From positions 68,300,841 to 68,364,840 of the forward strand of contig NC_088132.1 in the NCBI RefSeq assembly GCF_036370855.1: a stretch of DNA of 64,000 nucleotides, in the 5' to 3' direction. Shown here one piece after another: positions 41,194 through 53,135 of the stretch. A model generated the notes under the pieces. That model worked only from the letters and a program-made list of their open reading frames with translations, was not told where the DNA came from and did not search any database. A program made the translations under genes and the position numbers. Source of the DNA: Dromaius novaehollandiae (lineage: Eukaryota > Chordata > Aves > Casuariiformes > Dromaiidae). Positions within the stretch are counted from its first letter, which is position 1, and each line of letters opens with the position of its first letter.

Positions 41194-43965
41194 CATACCC
41201 ACACACTTATCAATACAACTGTCTCATGCATCAGTGGTCGTTAATGCTCCAATCGGAGCACTGGACAAGGATGTTTCCCAGCAGTTTTTTTCTTCGATAG
41301 AAAGCATTTGAGATGCCTGTATACCTGCATTATATCCTACCTCTGAAATGCTCAGCTAGCAGTAAGGTATTGCAGGAATGCTACCTGGTTTAGGCAGGAC
41401 AGCAAGTCCCGTCTTACTGCAGGACACTCTGGTACTTCAAAGGGTTTTCAAATTTTATATCAACTTATGAGATGATCAATAAAAAAACCCAGAGTTTCAG
41501 GCCACAACTTTCCTTTCAACAGAATAACATTTTTTTTAAAAGGTCAATAAAAAAAAACATGCTTAAGTGCATTTTCATTTCATAATCTGCAGCAAACGTG
41601 ATATGGAAAACATCTGTCTCCGTCAGGAGATGGCCTTTACAATTTACTAGGAAAATTTGTTTCTCATACATTGAGAACCAGCTCTTTGTTAGGATGATGT
41701 TTGTTACATCTCCCGCAAATTAAAGTGATGTGTAAATAAGCACCCACCTCACACAAGGAACTCAACTTGGGACTCATATACAGTAAAGAAAGATCTCCCT
41801 TGTGGTAAACAATCCAAGCACAAAATGTTCCTTCAAGTTCTGACATAAATCTGTTCCTGCCAATCTAGTATCTTGTTGCGTCAGCCTTTCGCCTTCACCA
41901 CGATTGTAGCGGCAGCCTCGCTGCCTCTCTGCCTGCTTTCCTCACACTGTCTTCTTCCTGGAATTACCACCGCAATTCTGCTGGACCAGGGATTCATCTT
42001 TTCATGAGATCAATATGCAGTGAAAAAAATCTGCAAGATCCTTTTAGTCAAAAGGAACCCAACCATTTAGCAATCCCATCATTCAGGGACTCCCATGTGG
42101 ACCGAGTGGGCTTGCTATTGCATTGCTGTTACCCTTGCCCTTCCGTTCTCCACTACCTTTATTCTCTCTTCTTGATATTACTATCATTTTTATCATGTGC
42201 AATGCCTTGAAAACTTTTAGACAGCTAACTTAAGATTACCAGTGCTTCAACTCAGTCGAATAAAACTGTTGTCATCTGCCTGATAAAACATTTTTCGAAA
42301 AAAAAAAATATAAAAGCACCATTGCCCCTTGTACTTCCTCAATGACAAATATTCACAGCTATTTTCTCCAAGAAGATCTGATATTTCAAATAAGATATAC
42401 AATGCTGTAAGGATTCAGCTTGATGCTCCCATTAGCAGCCTAAGATAAATATTTGCTTTGTTTAAAAAAAAAAAAAAAACAGCAGCAAAAGGAAGCTTCC
42501 TTTGATAGGAGCAAGGCCTATCTTTAATGTGTATATATATCCACAGGAATTTACAAACAGTCATGGGAAAAAGACCCCAGGAGTAGAAGTTATGCAATCA
42601 ATAAAGCACCAGCGTCTATTACACTTCCTCAGCCTCCAGATCGCAGAAAAGAAAGGTACCAACCTGGAAATAAGGGAATTACCATCAAAGATTTTAATTT
42701 TCCCTACTGGAAATGGACACAAGTGACCACAGACGATAACACACACTACTTCTGTTAATAAAAATGTGCGAAATCAAGCTCTACGTCTATGCCACACAAC
42801 CAGGATTGTGCAGACACCCAAGCTTACTCTGGGAGCAGTACTGCCGCGTTGCAGGGCCCTACAAAGCAACACCTCTAAAAAAAGCAGCTATAGGGCCTCC
42901 AGGATTATATATTTGCATGGCGCTGCATTGTGCTGTGCAGACATGTCAACGCCAGGAGACAAGGGAACAGCTCAGAGTAATAAAAACAATACTTGACCAG
43001 TCAGGCTCCAAAATACTTACGAGCTATCTATGACCTCCCTATACATTAGAGTTTCAGAAATTACTTTCATAAATTTGGCATACTACTGCCACCATTTTCT
43101 GTCAATTTTAGAAACAATGCCTCAGGAAAGTGTTGTGAACTGTCTTGTTTGTACATCCTTTATAATACAGGACATTAGTATGTTTTAATTAAGACAGCAA
43201 GTTGTAACTCTAGTAACACGAGACTGAGAGACACTGCATTCCTATTTAAACACTTTAAGCTGTTCTGAACAGCTTTCAGTAATATTCATATTTATCACTG
43301 AGAACCACAAAACATTTCAATCACAGTCTGCTCTAATCTCAGTATTTAAAATAGCATCTTTTAAATGAACACTGGTATCTCCCATAAAACTTAACAAATC
43401 TGCTCTTATTGATTCCATTTCCAACTGCACTTTCACTACTGACATGACTAAACAACTCTATCCTATAATTAAGTCTTTCAGATTTAAGTACCTATTTACC
43501 TGGTGTCTAATTGCAATTCTTCTCATCAGTAAATACTTGCTTGAAGGTTCACAGGATGTGTAAGATGGGACCAAATTCAAGCCAAGTTTTTCGATTATTA
43601 TTTTGATTATTTCTGATTTAACCAAAACCAGAAAGATGGTCAAATATGCCTGTTTTCTAGTTACAAGGGGAAGAAATTGAAGCAATGACTAAATATACTG
43701 AGTTAATAGAACACTATGTTCCGAACGAGATATTCGCCGAAAAGATAAGCGACTGCAACGTGCATCCACGCACCCGAGCTCTGGAATTAGCCCTGTGACA
43801 ACTCACAGTTATCACAGTGATTTTTTGTGAGAAAACGCTCGTTATTCTAGCACTAACAGCTTCTGCTTCGTATGTTCAGCATATCTGATTTGCAATATTT
43901 GTTTTTAAAACACTCTGTTCGGCTTCGCTTCCCGAGTCACACTCACAGGAGACCACACACTAAGG
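41192..43965. other. Unassigned non-coding sequence left of the CpG island
   Basis: No exon or transposon could be supported. A run of 16 A lies at 42464-42479. G+C and CpG rise from about 43720 onward (first CpG sites in 'ccgaacgagatattcgccga'), marking the shore of the island. Confidence 0.55.
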
Positions 43966-44498
43966 CAGGCAATCAATCCCCCATCCACCGCGCGGAAAGT
44001 TTAAAAAAAACAGAAAAGGGAAGAGGGGGCATCGCGGAAACTGGGATAAATCACACACACGAGATACCCAGACCCGATCCGCGGCACCAGGAAGCACCGA
44101 CGACGCTGGCAGCTCTGGTCTCCTCCGAAATGCGAATCCGCGCAGAGAACGCGCTTTCCCTGAAGAACACGGTTTAACGAAAACTCCAAGCGCCAAGTCT
44201 CCCCCGTCTCCCCCAGCTCTCCCTCACCGCCCGCAGCGTCCCAGCCCGCCCAGCCGCCTGCAGCCCGTCCGCCCCCGGGGCCGGGGCCGGGGCCCTGCGG
44301 GCGCGGCGCTGCCCCTCCGCGGGCGGCGGCCCCGCGCCCTCCCCGCCGGCGGGCGCCCCCTCCGCGGGGGCCGGCGGCAGGTAGCGGGAGCGGGCCGTCG
44401 CTCGCGGCGCGGTGCCCCGCTCCGGCTCCCGGGGTGGGGGGCGGAAGCCCCCCGGCACACGGCCGCCCCCCAGCAGGAGCCCGCAGCCGCCGCCCGCT

Positions 44499-44504
44499 AC
44501 TCAC
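44499..44504 (-). other. Candidate splice donor, minus strand
   Basis: On the minus strand the sequence reads GAGGCG|GTGAGT, a full match to the donor hexamer inside the left half of the CpG island. It would end a first exon of a leftward transcript at 44505. Whether it is used, alone or as an alternative to the donor at 44775-44780, cannot be told. Confidence 0.35.
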
Positions 44505-44774
44505 CGCCTCGCGCGGAAACTTTCCCCCAAGTTTTGGCGGCGGCGGCGGGCAGGGCGCCCCGCGGGCGCAGAGACTATGGGAGCGGCTCCGCCAGCGGCC
44601 GCCCGCGCCCGCCGCGCTCCCTCGGCCGGGCCGGCGGCAACTCCTGCGGAGGCAGCGGCCGGGAACGGCGAGCGCATCCAGGCGCCCGCGGCGGCTCCGG
44701 CGGGGCTGCGCCCTCCCGCGCCGCGCGCCGCGCCCCCCGCCGCCCCTCGCGCCCCCTCCGCGCCGGGGGCAAGG

Positions 44775-44780
44775 ACTCAC
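44775..44780 (-). other. Candidate splice donor, minus strand
   Basis: On the minus strand the sequence reads GAGCAGA|GTGAGT, ending an exon at 44781. It lies just downstream, for a leftward transcript, of the GC-box cluster and of the CCATGG at 44873-44878. In the minus direction the ATG in that CCATGG opens only a 7-codon frame (MGAGGGR), as expected of an upstream ORF in a leader. Confidence 0.3.
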
Positions 44781-44807
44781 TCTGCTCGCCGAGCCGGGCG
44801 CCGGGAG

Positions 44808-44845
44808 CCCCCCGCCCCGCCCCGCCCCGCCCGCCCGGGCGCGGG
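44808..44845. promoter_or_regulatory. GC-box (Sp/KLF) cluster
   Basis: Four to five overlapping CCCCGCCC units in tandem (GGGCGGGG on the minus strand), the binding motif of Sp/KLF factors. The cluster lies next to the skew inflection and is compatible with the core of a TATA-less promoter. The G-rich minus strand could also form a G-quadruplex. Confidence 0.6.
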
Positions 44846-44984
44846 GCGCTCAGCGGCCGCCGCCTGCTCCCATGGCCGCCGCGCCCCGATCGGCAGCTCG
44901 CTGGCCCTGGGCCGCCCGGCGCGGCGAGGGTCAGGGCGCGGGCCCGGCGGCGCGCAGGGGGAACATGTCCGTCGCGAGGAGCTG

Positions 44985-45024
44985 GCGGCGGGGGAGGGGA
45001 GGGGGCTGGCGGCGGGGGGCGGAG
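44985..45024 (+). other. Potential G-quadruplex motif on + strand
   Basis: G tracts of 5, 4, 5 and 6 residues separated by loops of 1, 1 and 8 bases. It lies immediately right of the inferred start region, where a rightward transcript would carry it in the non-template strand. Formation in vivo is an inference. Confidence 0.5.
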
Positions 45025-45560
45025 GCTGCGCGCATTCCTGGGAGCGCCGCTCGGCCGCCGCCGCCGCGCCGGGCCGGTGCCTACCGCCCGCGCCGCGCCC
45101 TGCGGCTCCGTCTAGGGGACGGCGCCGGCTACTGCACGGCATCGCCCCGCCGCGGGCGGGCTTCTCCCGCGGGCCGCGGAGCGGGGCAGCGCCGGCTCCG
45201 CGCGCCGAGGTCGGCCCCGGCGCGGGGCGGCGAGGCCCGGCCGCCCCGCTCGGCCTCCTCCCCCCGCGGAGGGCGCCCCCCGGCGGCGGCGGCCGCGGGC
45301 GCGGTGGGGCCCGGCGGGGGAGGCCGCGGCCCGGCGGGGCCGCCTGGGGCGAGAGCGCGGTGCGGTGCCGCCGTGGAGCGGGTGGGAGACCCGAGTGTGG
45401 CCGCGGTGCCTTGTGACGGCTGGGAGGGGAAGGAGTAGCGCGGCCGGGTGTCCCCCTCCGGCGGGCGGGTACGGCGAGCACAGGAATGAGCCTTGGGAGA
45501 AAGGAGAGTGGCTCCGTGGGCTTTTCTTGCAATAACACGGATTCCTCTTGGGAGACGCCT

Positions 45561-46200
45561 TAGGAGCGAAGACAGTCCAGATGAGCGTAGGTCCACCACT
45601 CGGTTTTGTTTAGGCATCGTTTACCTTGATGAAGTAGCAGAGGGAGACCCAGATCTGCAAAGTAACTCCAGCAGTGGCGTCCTGGTCTGTGACATCCCTG
45701 CGGAGGAGCCTCCCCTGCGCTGCTGGCTCAGCATCCGCCTTCCTGCATGGCAGCAGAGGTGCAACCGGACCAGAGAAGCCAGCGTGGCGGGAGCGTGACA
45801 GTAAGCACGCTTGTGTAGCCCCGATGCAGGGCCAGCTCCAGAAATTAACCCAGAAAAAGAGAGGATCGTGACGCATGCGGTTCCCCGCTCTGGCTCAATG
45901 TGCACGAGCGGTTGTGCCACCGCAGGGAGGTTGTCGGGTTGCAGTGGCAGGAGGGTGCAGCTCCTGGCAGCTTGTGCTGCCCAACTTGGGGCTGCCTGTC
46001 CCTTGCGCCGGCACCCGCGCTTGTGCGGCGGGGCATTGCCTGGCTTCAGGGAGCGGCTGTGTCTGAGGAACCAACCTGCAGCCCCAGCCATCCGTCTTCA
46101 GCCAGGTTGTCACTCCAGGCTGGCGCTCTGCCCAGTCACGCGAGCACCAGACCAAGCGAAGGAGTAAAAATGTGCCGCTGGGGCTAGATGGGCAGTGAGA
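45561..46200. other. CpG-island shore
   Basis: G+C and CpG fall gradually over this stretch. Several frames of 60-156 codons overlap on both strands and none shows a domain. An NRF1-like string acgcatgcgg lies at about 45871-45880. A weak + strand donor (ACA|GTAAGC) lies near 45800 and could end a first exon of a rightward transcript. Confidence 0.45.
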
Positions 46201-47015
46201 TTTGACCTCATCAATTTTAGTTTGACATAAGCTACCAGGAAACTGGAATCTAACTTGTCAATAACCATCTGCCAGAGGTATTACTGAGGCTTTAAACCTC
46301 ACCCTGCTCGGAGCACACAGGTGCATCTTTCTTCATTCCTACACCGGAACCTTCTCTTGCCTTTTTGTCATTTCAAAAAAACATGAAAGTGGGGTTCTAT
46401 ATTCTCTCAACAGTTTTGAGCAGTGACATAGCATGCTCATGTAACATATATGGAATTTCAGTTCTTACCGCTGGTTAGGGGATTCACATCCGCGTCTCCC
46501 AGGAGATGCCTGTGCTACCAACCTAGCAGCTGTTCCTGAGGCCTTTCGTTCTTACTTCGTGCTATAAAGCTGTATGATAGAACATAATTAGTAACTCATA
46601 GGGCTAGAAATTGCAACCACAAACTTGATCCTGACCCTGTAGTTTTGTGGTTAGAGAACTCTGTCAGGAGAGGAAGACTTGTATTCCAGCTCTAGAGAAG
46701 TTTATGGTGGTGTTTAACAGAAGATTCCTATAAGAATAATATATCTGAGAATAGATAAGATAATAAGAATAAAATATCTAAGAATATAGCTGAGATTATT
46801 TCAAAAAATTTTACATTAGCCCGGTAGCAGTAACAATTGGACATCTAAAATACCAGTTAGATAAATCAGGGAAAATACTGCTCCCTTATTATATGTTTGA
46901 AGAAGTGTAGGTAATAATACATTAATAGATTCATTAGATATTCCTGATTTATACTTCCCTGCACTTAGTGTTTACTATGATAAAAAATACTAATTTTTAT
47001 TTCTTCATATTGCAG
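46201..47015. other. Unassigned sequence between CpG shore and candidate exon
   Basis: AT-rich sequence without recognisable repeats. A slightly repetitive 'agaataat/taagaatat' stretch lies at 46725-46790. The last 20 bases form the polypyrimidine tract of the acceptor described for the candidate exon that follows. Confidence 0.5.
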
Positions 47016-47104
47016 GTGTGGTTTAGCTTCACTGGGATTAATGTCAAACACTGTTTACAGCCAACAAGACAAGATTTGGGCAAAATAGCCCAAATTTTTA
47101 GTCG
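47016..47104 (+). other. Candidate + strand exon (possible lncRNA or 5' exon)
   Basis: A good acceptor (pyrimidine-rich run ending ...catattgcag at 47015) is followed by two possible donors: TCG|GTGAGC (exon end 47104, 89 bases) and GAAG|GTAAGT (exon end 47154, 139 bases; the stronger). The first frame is open for 30 codons from the acceptor, ending at a TGA that overlaps the first donor; the peptide (starting VWFSFTGINV) is not recognised. Its position 1.5-2 kb right of the CpG island fits a second exon of a rightward transcript, either non-coding or a 5' untranslated exon. Chance pairing of splice-like sites remains possible. Confidence 0.25.
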
Positions 47105-47154
47105 GTGAGCTCGTGGGGATGTGGACAGGGTTTGGAAGATGAGTAGGAGTGAAG

Positions 47155-48820
47155 GTAAGTGCTGATCTGGGCTCCTGGCTTGGGATGGCAAAGGTGCTTT
47201 GGAGCGGTGATGGTTATCAGTACAGAGGTGTAAGGGGCTTGAAAGTTTGTGAAGTAAATTCTCAAAAGGTAAAAGACATGTTAATTTGATTTTTTTTAAA
47301 GTAATTAGAACTATGCCCCTAAATTAGGCTTAGAGTCTCCACACTACATATGGCTAGTCCTGAAGTTGCAAAAGCACAAGGATGTGTGCGCGCTATGTGT
47401 CTGTACGATAAAGATCTTGAATTTTCTTCGTTACTCCAATAAAAGCAAATAACATAATATATAGTCAGTGATGTCTTGGCTTCTCTATTATTAAAAAATA
47501 TGACAAAAGTTTTTTTTTTTTTTAAATAAACTAGTATCCTCAGTTTCATTGGAGGATGGTTTGGGGGGGGATCTTGTGATACACTCATTCTGTGCTTCTA
47601 GTCTGTGCTACCATTTTAATTATTAACAGAAAGTCAGCTTCAGAATGTCTGAATTTGGTATCCTGCAAAGTATAAATCTATTAAATTTTAGCTCAGCAAA
47701 AATAGAGGAATTGATTATATGCTTTAAACATCTGTTAGGAAACATCTACCTTTCCAACCATGTATAATTTTATGTATGTTTATGTATTTCAGCTTTCATA
47801 TTTTTTCATTTACACTGTCTTATCACTCTTCCAGATTCCCTCTGGTAAAGCCTGTAAAAGCAAGTCTGACTTGCACGTACTCAGTAAAGATAACTAAATT
47901 CTGACTGTTTTTTTTCTGACATTGTTTTTCTGCAAAATGTCCAATCATACAAACATTAGATAATTAAGCATTAGCTTCTCTAGGTACTCCATTACCACTC
48001 CAATCCATTCAAAACATACCCATATTGAAACATCTCCATTCTGAGTGTCGTGCTATGGAGCCAGGCACAGTAGACAAATTGACTGAATCTGTGTTTGTTT
48101 TTTGTTATAATTGTGGCGTATAATGCAATGTATATCAACCTGATATCAAATAGGATTCAAGCAGCTCTATTCATAATAGTTCCTTCATCTGGAAGAGGCT
48201 CCATTTGCTTTAAACTGGCTACAGGCATCACAGTCTGGTGCACATTATATCATAATTGTCAGTTCTTTCAGCAGGACTGTCTGTGAATTCCTACCATAAT
48301 CACAGGCCTACATCTCAGCTTGTGCAGCATAAAGGAAGCTGTATCAGTAAGGTCTATCCTAACCATACACCTTGTTACACAGGTGAAATTCTGGCTATCT
48401 GGTTTAACAGGTGACAAGTTTCCTAGAGCCAACCGAAACTATGTGAGTGTATGCATTTCTTGATCAATATAATGGGCTCCCCATGGAGGGGCCATGCTAC
48501 ACAAAGGTTTTCTTTGGCTGGTACTGTCTATACCAGAAGGAAGTAAACAACAAAGTGACTTTTTTGTTGTTTTGGCTGCAGAGCTTTTAGACTAGACCTT
48601 AGGCTTTGAGAGCTAATCTTAATAGTTCAGAATTCCATACTGTGTACAATTTAAGTGACTATGAATGTGTTTGATTGAGGAACTGCTTATATGAAAATAC
48701 AAAAACAATTTTTATTTTCCAAATTTGCATGAAAAAATGTAGGAGATTGTTCATATTCCACATTCTTACCTGCAGCTTAAATCATGGTTTTAGCTATTCT
48801 GTTTGCTTTATGTTTAACAT
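47155..48820. other. Unassigned non-coding sequence
   Basis: AT-rich sequence with a T run at 47511-47523 and a G run near 47562. No element or exon could be supported. Confidence 0.5.
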
Positions 48821-49780
48821 AAAATCATAGAAGAAGTTGGGCTGTAAGACACTTGAGGTGATCTCTAGCCTCCTGCTCAAAGCAGGGTCAGCTAGGTCAA
48901 ACCAGGTTGCTCAGGGCTTTACCCAGCTGGGTCTGAAAAATCTCCAAGGATGGAGACTGCATAATGTCTTGGGGCAGCCTGTACCACAGCTTGACTGTCC
49001 TCATGGGGAAAAAAGGTTTTTCTTATATCCAGTCTGAGCTGCTCTTGTTTCAAGTTATGCTTCATCTCTTGTCCTGCTGCCATGCACTACAGTGAAGAGC
49101 CAGGCTCCGTCTTCTCAGTACCTTCCTTGTAGGTGCGGGAAGGCTGCTCCGAGGCCCACCAAAGCCTTCCTTTCTCTTGGATAAGGGAGCCTCAGTCCCT
49201 CAGCTTCTCCTCACAGTGCAGGTGCCCCAGCCCTGAGCATCCTGGTGGCCCCCCAGACTCGCTCCAGTTTGACAGTGTCCTGACAGTGTACTTGGCAGCC
49301 AAAACCCAATGCAGTACACTAGATGCAGTCCCGTGAGTGTCAGGTAAAAATGAATAATCACTTCTCTTGATCTACCAGCTGTTGGCCTTCAATGCTACCA
49401 GGGCACAGGGCTGGCTCTTGTTTAGCTTGCAGTCTATCAAGTCCACCTGGTCCTTTTCAGGAGGGCTGCTCTCCATGCAGTCAGTCCCCAGCTTTCATCA
49501 CTGCATGTGCTTCTTCCCTCCCAGGGGCAAGACTTTGCATTTGTCCTAGCAGAATTTCACAGGGTTCCCATCAGCCCATTACTCCAGCCTGTCTAGATCC
49601 TGGAAGATAGCCCTGCCCTTGAGCATACTGACTGGTCTCCCGGTTCAGTATCATCTGCAAACTTGGTGAGAATGCACTCTAACTCCTCCAGGCCATCAAC
49701 AGAGTTGTTAAATAGGACAGGTAACTGTATAGATTCTGTGGCACTTCACTTGTTACTTGCCTCCAGGAATGGAGACTATG
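48821..49780 (-). mobile_element. CR1 LINE, 3' ~960 bp, avian type
   Basis: This is the clearest CR1 in the window. The + strand starts with a decayed 3' terminal motif (aaatcatagaagaag) and reads on through the whole 3' region in order. The minus-strand translation contains the reverse transcriptase motif TKFADDT (plus about 49650-49673), whose FADD is the catalytic YADD-type box, and DKCKVLPLG (plus about 49515-49542), which matches the CR1 NKCKVLHLG segment. It is 5'-truncated within the reverse transcriptase region, has stops and frameshifts, and is dead. Wording such as 'ctccaaggatggagactgca' and 'cttgactgtcctcatgggg' is typical of bird CR1 subfamilies and is the best taxonomic clue here. 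Confidence 0.9.
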
Positions 49781-52078
49781 TTTTGTTATTATTACTAGTA
49801 TAAGATCTTTCTCTAATTAACTGGTTGCATTTAGATGGTAAGGGAAACACGGAGATTGTAATAGGAACATGTTGGTCTTGTAGAAGTAAGACAGAGGATG
49901 GTGTTCAGAGGAATGTCATTTTCCCCCTCCTCTCCAGCTCCCACTATGTCATGACTTCTCAGAAAACCAGCCCAACATTTCAGTCAAAAGTCCACTGGTT
50001 GGTGATGACCTTTTTGGAGAATACATCAATCTCTTAGGCACAGATTGTATTTCATTGAAATTTCTGTTCATAGGGTAGGAACAAGTGAAAATTCTGTGTG
50101 GTGTGTAGGTTAGTGCCTCCTTTTTCCTCACTTCATCTCTGTGATGTTGTCTGTTAATTTAACACATAAGAACAGGTAAAAGAAGAGAAGCATTCTCTTA
50201 ATCTAATTTCCATAAATCAAGTTGCAGAAAAAAATAACATCTAGGTTATTTTGTTGTGGCACACTATAACTTGCCTTGAGGAGAAGCCACACTAATAAAA
50301 TGCATATTCTGACCACAATCAGACTTGTGTCAAGAGCTGGGCATGCATGGTGCTTGCTGTATGCAAAAATAAAAACAATATTTAATAGCAGCTCTGCTTT
50401 CAACCTCTGATTATGTGGAAAATCTTAGATTGTGGGTTGTCTGGGTTACTTCCTTTGAAGCTACAGACAGAGCAGAGACAAAGCTCCCCTGAATACTTCA
50501 CATGAAAGTAAAATAATTATGTAACCAACAAATATCTATGGATACAGAGAATTTTCTTTAAGGAAATAATCTCCAAGGAATCAATATGAATATGCTTGCA
50601 GAAGAGGAAGGCACAGGCAAAGTGAGAAAGGAAAATGAAGACACCCTGCTACAGCCTGCAGTGTGTTGCTCTCCCTTTCTTTTGTTTCTAAGGCATCTAT
50701 CTTGTTATCCACAGCGAACATGAAATGAAGACCTATCAGACTCTGTAATGAATAAGTTGACTTGCTGGTTCTCTGGGAGAAGAAAAGTGACAATGTAAGT
50801 ATTTTGCTCTCTTTGTTTGTGAAGAAGGGAGATGGAAGAGATTAGAAGTGAAGTTTTGGCATCAGCCACTTGTGTATTCAGTGTCCTTTTTTTTTGATGC
50901 AAAAAATTTCAAAGCTTGTGTCTTAGCCTATTTCCAGCACTGCACAGGCTATCCTGCATCCTCCATGTACATTAGCCAGAAGATCTACTGCAAATGAACA
51001 GTGAAAAATATTAACTAACTGTAAGATAAGTAATGTGCAAGTATTGTCCTGATGGATCTTAGAGCAGACATCAGAAAATAATCTTATGTTCAAGGTTTCA
51101 GTGATATTAGATCAGCTCTGGAATAGCATACTGTGTGAATACCTGAGGACTGGTCCTTATTTGCTGGGAACTTCTGGGTGCTATAGCTTTATTTTTGCAC
51201 TCTTTTGCTCTGTAATAGATGCATAAGACCTGCTCCACTAGATGTTTCCTCTCAGAAGGTCTAAATACCAAATATGCAGATTTGAATATTTGCAAGCTCC
51301 AGAGAGTACCCGGAGACAGCTTCATGCAGTGTTGGCTAGCTCAGCATTGGTGAGCACTGAATGTATTTTGGAACTGCCTACTTGTCCCAGTTTACTGTTC
51401 AGAGGTTCTGGTGCCCCGACTCTGGTGCCCACTCACCTTCATCACCCAAGACAGATGTTTACTGAAGCAGTAAATGTGATGTGATATTTTGAGCCCAGAG
51501 GTACTGTCTCATATCTGCCACCACCTTGTGTATAACTCAGATACTCTATGGCATCTAAAATAGCACTGGATGACTGAATCCCACCTTTAGTCTTTTCAGT
51601 GTTTATCTGAACACTGTGACCATGCACATCTGCAAAACTGAAATCCAGGGCCTGAAACCACTTCCTACGCCTACATGCCTTCCATTTCACTTCTTTCTGT
51701 TAGTAGCACAAGTTTAGGAGTCCAGTGACATTTCTGCCTCAAATGCTAGCGTCTAAAGCATCTCAAAGATGTAAGAAATTGAAATAGGGTTTTCCTGGAT
51801 TGCTTTCCTGTACTTAGCTTCCTAAGTTCTGGCATGTTAGAGGCCTGAGTGGTTTGCTTCTCAAAGTATTTTACATCTTCATTCCCAGAGCATAAACGCT
51901 TTGTTCCCACATTTTATGATGGTTTTCCTGTGACTAATGCTACTTATTTTTATAAATGTTATATGAAATTACATATATTATTTATATTATAATAATATTT
52001 TATATACATTATGTGTATATGTATATTTTATGTATATGTTTATAACTGCTTCTCTGACCTGTGTGCTACAAAGGATGC
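49781..52078. other. Unassigned non-coding sequence
   Basis: No transposon could be assigned. On the + strand, 50715-50794 is bounded by a good acceptor (ctatcttgttatccacag) and a moderate donor (CAAT|GTAAGT), a second weak candidate exon right of the island. A strong minus-strand donor AAG|GTGAGT has its GT at 51435-51436. From 51955 to 52045 the sequence is an almost pure AT stretch with TATATTA and TATGTATA motifs. Confidence 0.45.
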
Positions 52079-52425
52079 ACTGGGTACAGGAATCTCCCCA
52101 ACATCTTTGGCAGTGAAGACTGACACAAAGGATTCACTAAATTTCTTTACTGTGGCCTAATCTTCTCTGAGCGCTCTTGTTATCTTTGTCATGAAGCAGT
52201 CCCACTAATTCCTTGACTTCCTTCTTTTGATGAGTTTAAAGAGCTTTTTACTATCAGTTTGAACATGAAAAGCGTCATTTTGAGCCAGGTGCTCTTCAAG
52301 TTCACCTTTAGCTCTCTTAATTTCCTGCTTATCCTCAACCAGACATGTCTGAAGCACTTTCCTGTTATCCTCATTGAGAAACTCCCCCCCCCCCCCCCGC
52401 CCCAGTTTTTTCCCTATGTTCATCT
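52079..52425 (-). mobile_element. CR1 LINE fragment, ORF2 linker region
   Basis: The minus strand encodes, with interruptions, the CR1 ORF2 segment between endonuclease and reverse transcriptase: AKGELEEHLAQND (CR1-type 'AKAQLELHLARD'), then FKLIKRRKSR (CR1-type 'FYKYIRSKRK'), then, after a stop, FSESFVSVFTAKDVGE (CR1-type 'FNDFFASVFTGK'). The order and spacing fit. It is isolated from the 3' piece at 48.8-49.8 kb by about 2.3 kb without recognisable reverse transcriptase sequence, so the two may or may not be one insertion. Confidence 0.7.
52384..52398 (+). repeat. Poly(C) run
   Basis: Fifteen consecutive C residues at the right edge of the CR1 linker fragment. Likely unstable in length and a possible assembly or sequencing weak point. 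Confidence 0.95.
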
Positions 52426-53135
52426 CCCAGACTTTTCTATTGAGCTATGCAGGGTTTTTATTGAACTGCTTTTTTTATTTTTTTTTTTTTAAATTGTGGC
52501 AGAGTTTACTTAGGCTTTATTACATTATGTGTGCATTAAGGCTTATCCAAAAATACCTAAATTCTCTTAATATAATTGTTCAATGGCACAATACAAGTCT
52601 AAATGGGATTTATGAGGGACATGTACCCAATGAATAGAAAACTCCATCCACAACACCATTTGATGAATTTTTATGGGGTCTTCTTCCAAAGAAGTGGAAT
52701 ATTATATGGCTTTTTAGGTTGGATTCTTTTATAAGAAGTTGACTCCTAGCATGGCAAGAGCCCTTTCTAGTTAATTTAGCTATTTACAAATTTAGATAAG
52801 GCCAGCTCAAAACCCTGACAGTTCTCTCTTCAGAAATCTTAATTACACCTTCATTAGTTTGCAATCAAAAAGCAGATGTCTTTGGCCCCTTCTTGCTCAG
52901 AAATCCTTCTCTCCTTCCTCGTCAGGGATCTCCTATGGAGTTCCCATTCTGCCTCATAGAAAAAGGTTTGTTTGTCCATCCACACAATGGAATGTCCTTT
53001 GGTCCTCAACTGCTGCCTGGCTGAAATTGCTGCACAGAATTATTTCAAAGTCATTTCATCCTACATGCTTGTACTTTTACAATTCTCAACATACATAACA
53101 TGGTACTGAAAGGCAGTAAGGGCTAAGATCAGCTG
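52426..53135. other. Unassigned sequence between CR1 fragments
   Basis: T-rich at 52470-52492, otherwise unrecognised. It may contain further decayed CR1, but no motif could be read. Confidence 0.4.

Larger units (their letters stand above)
43970..45560. promoter_or_regulatory. CpG island, probable divergent promoter
   Basis: About 1.6 kb of very G+C- and CpG-rich DNA with sharp borders in an otherwise AT-rich window. CpG is not depleted, which implies germline hypomethylation. There is no TATA box, while GC boxes are clustered near 44.82 kb. By eye, C exceeds G on the + strand from about 44200 to 44870 and G exceeds C from about 44940 to 45450. In vertebrates G-richness of the non-template strand downstream of a start site is common, so this pattern suggests start sites near 44.85-44.95 kb firing in both directions. 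Open frames of up to 334 codons on both strands and in several frames exist only because stop codons are rare in such DNA; none has a recognisable domain. The first exon(s) inside are probably wholly or mainly untranslated. The gene cannot be named from this sequence. Confidence 0.85.

Noticed and set aside
41054..41311. Cys/Val-rich frames of 65-85 codons
   Set aside because: Direct translation of the (TG)n microsatellite.
44412..45438. Two 334-codon open frames on + and several 160-260-codon frames on - in the CpG island, including a + frame starting MAAAPRS at the CCATGG near 44873
   Set aside because: All six frames are long here because stop codons are rare in very G+C-rich DNA. The products are Arg/Pro/Ala/Gly-rich with no domain, and no single frame stands out.
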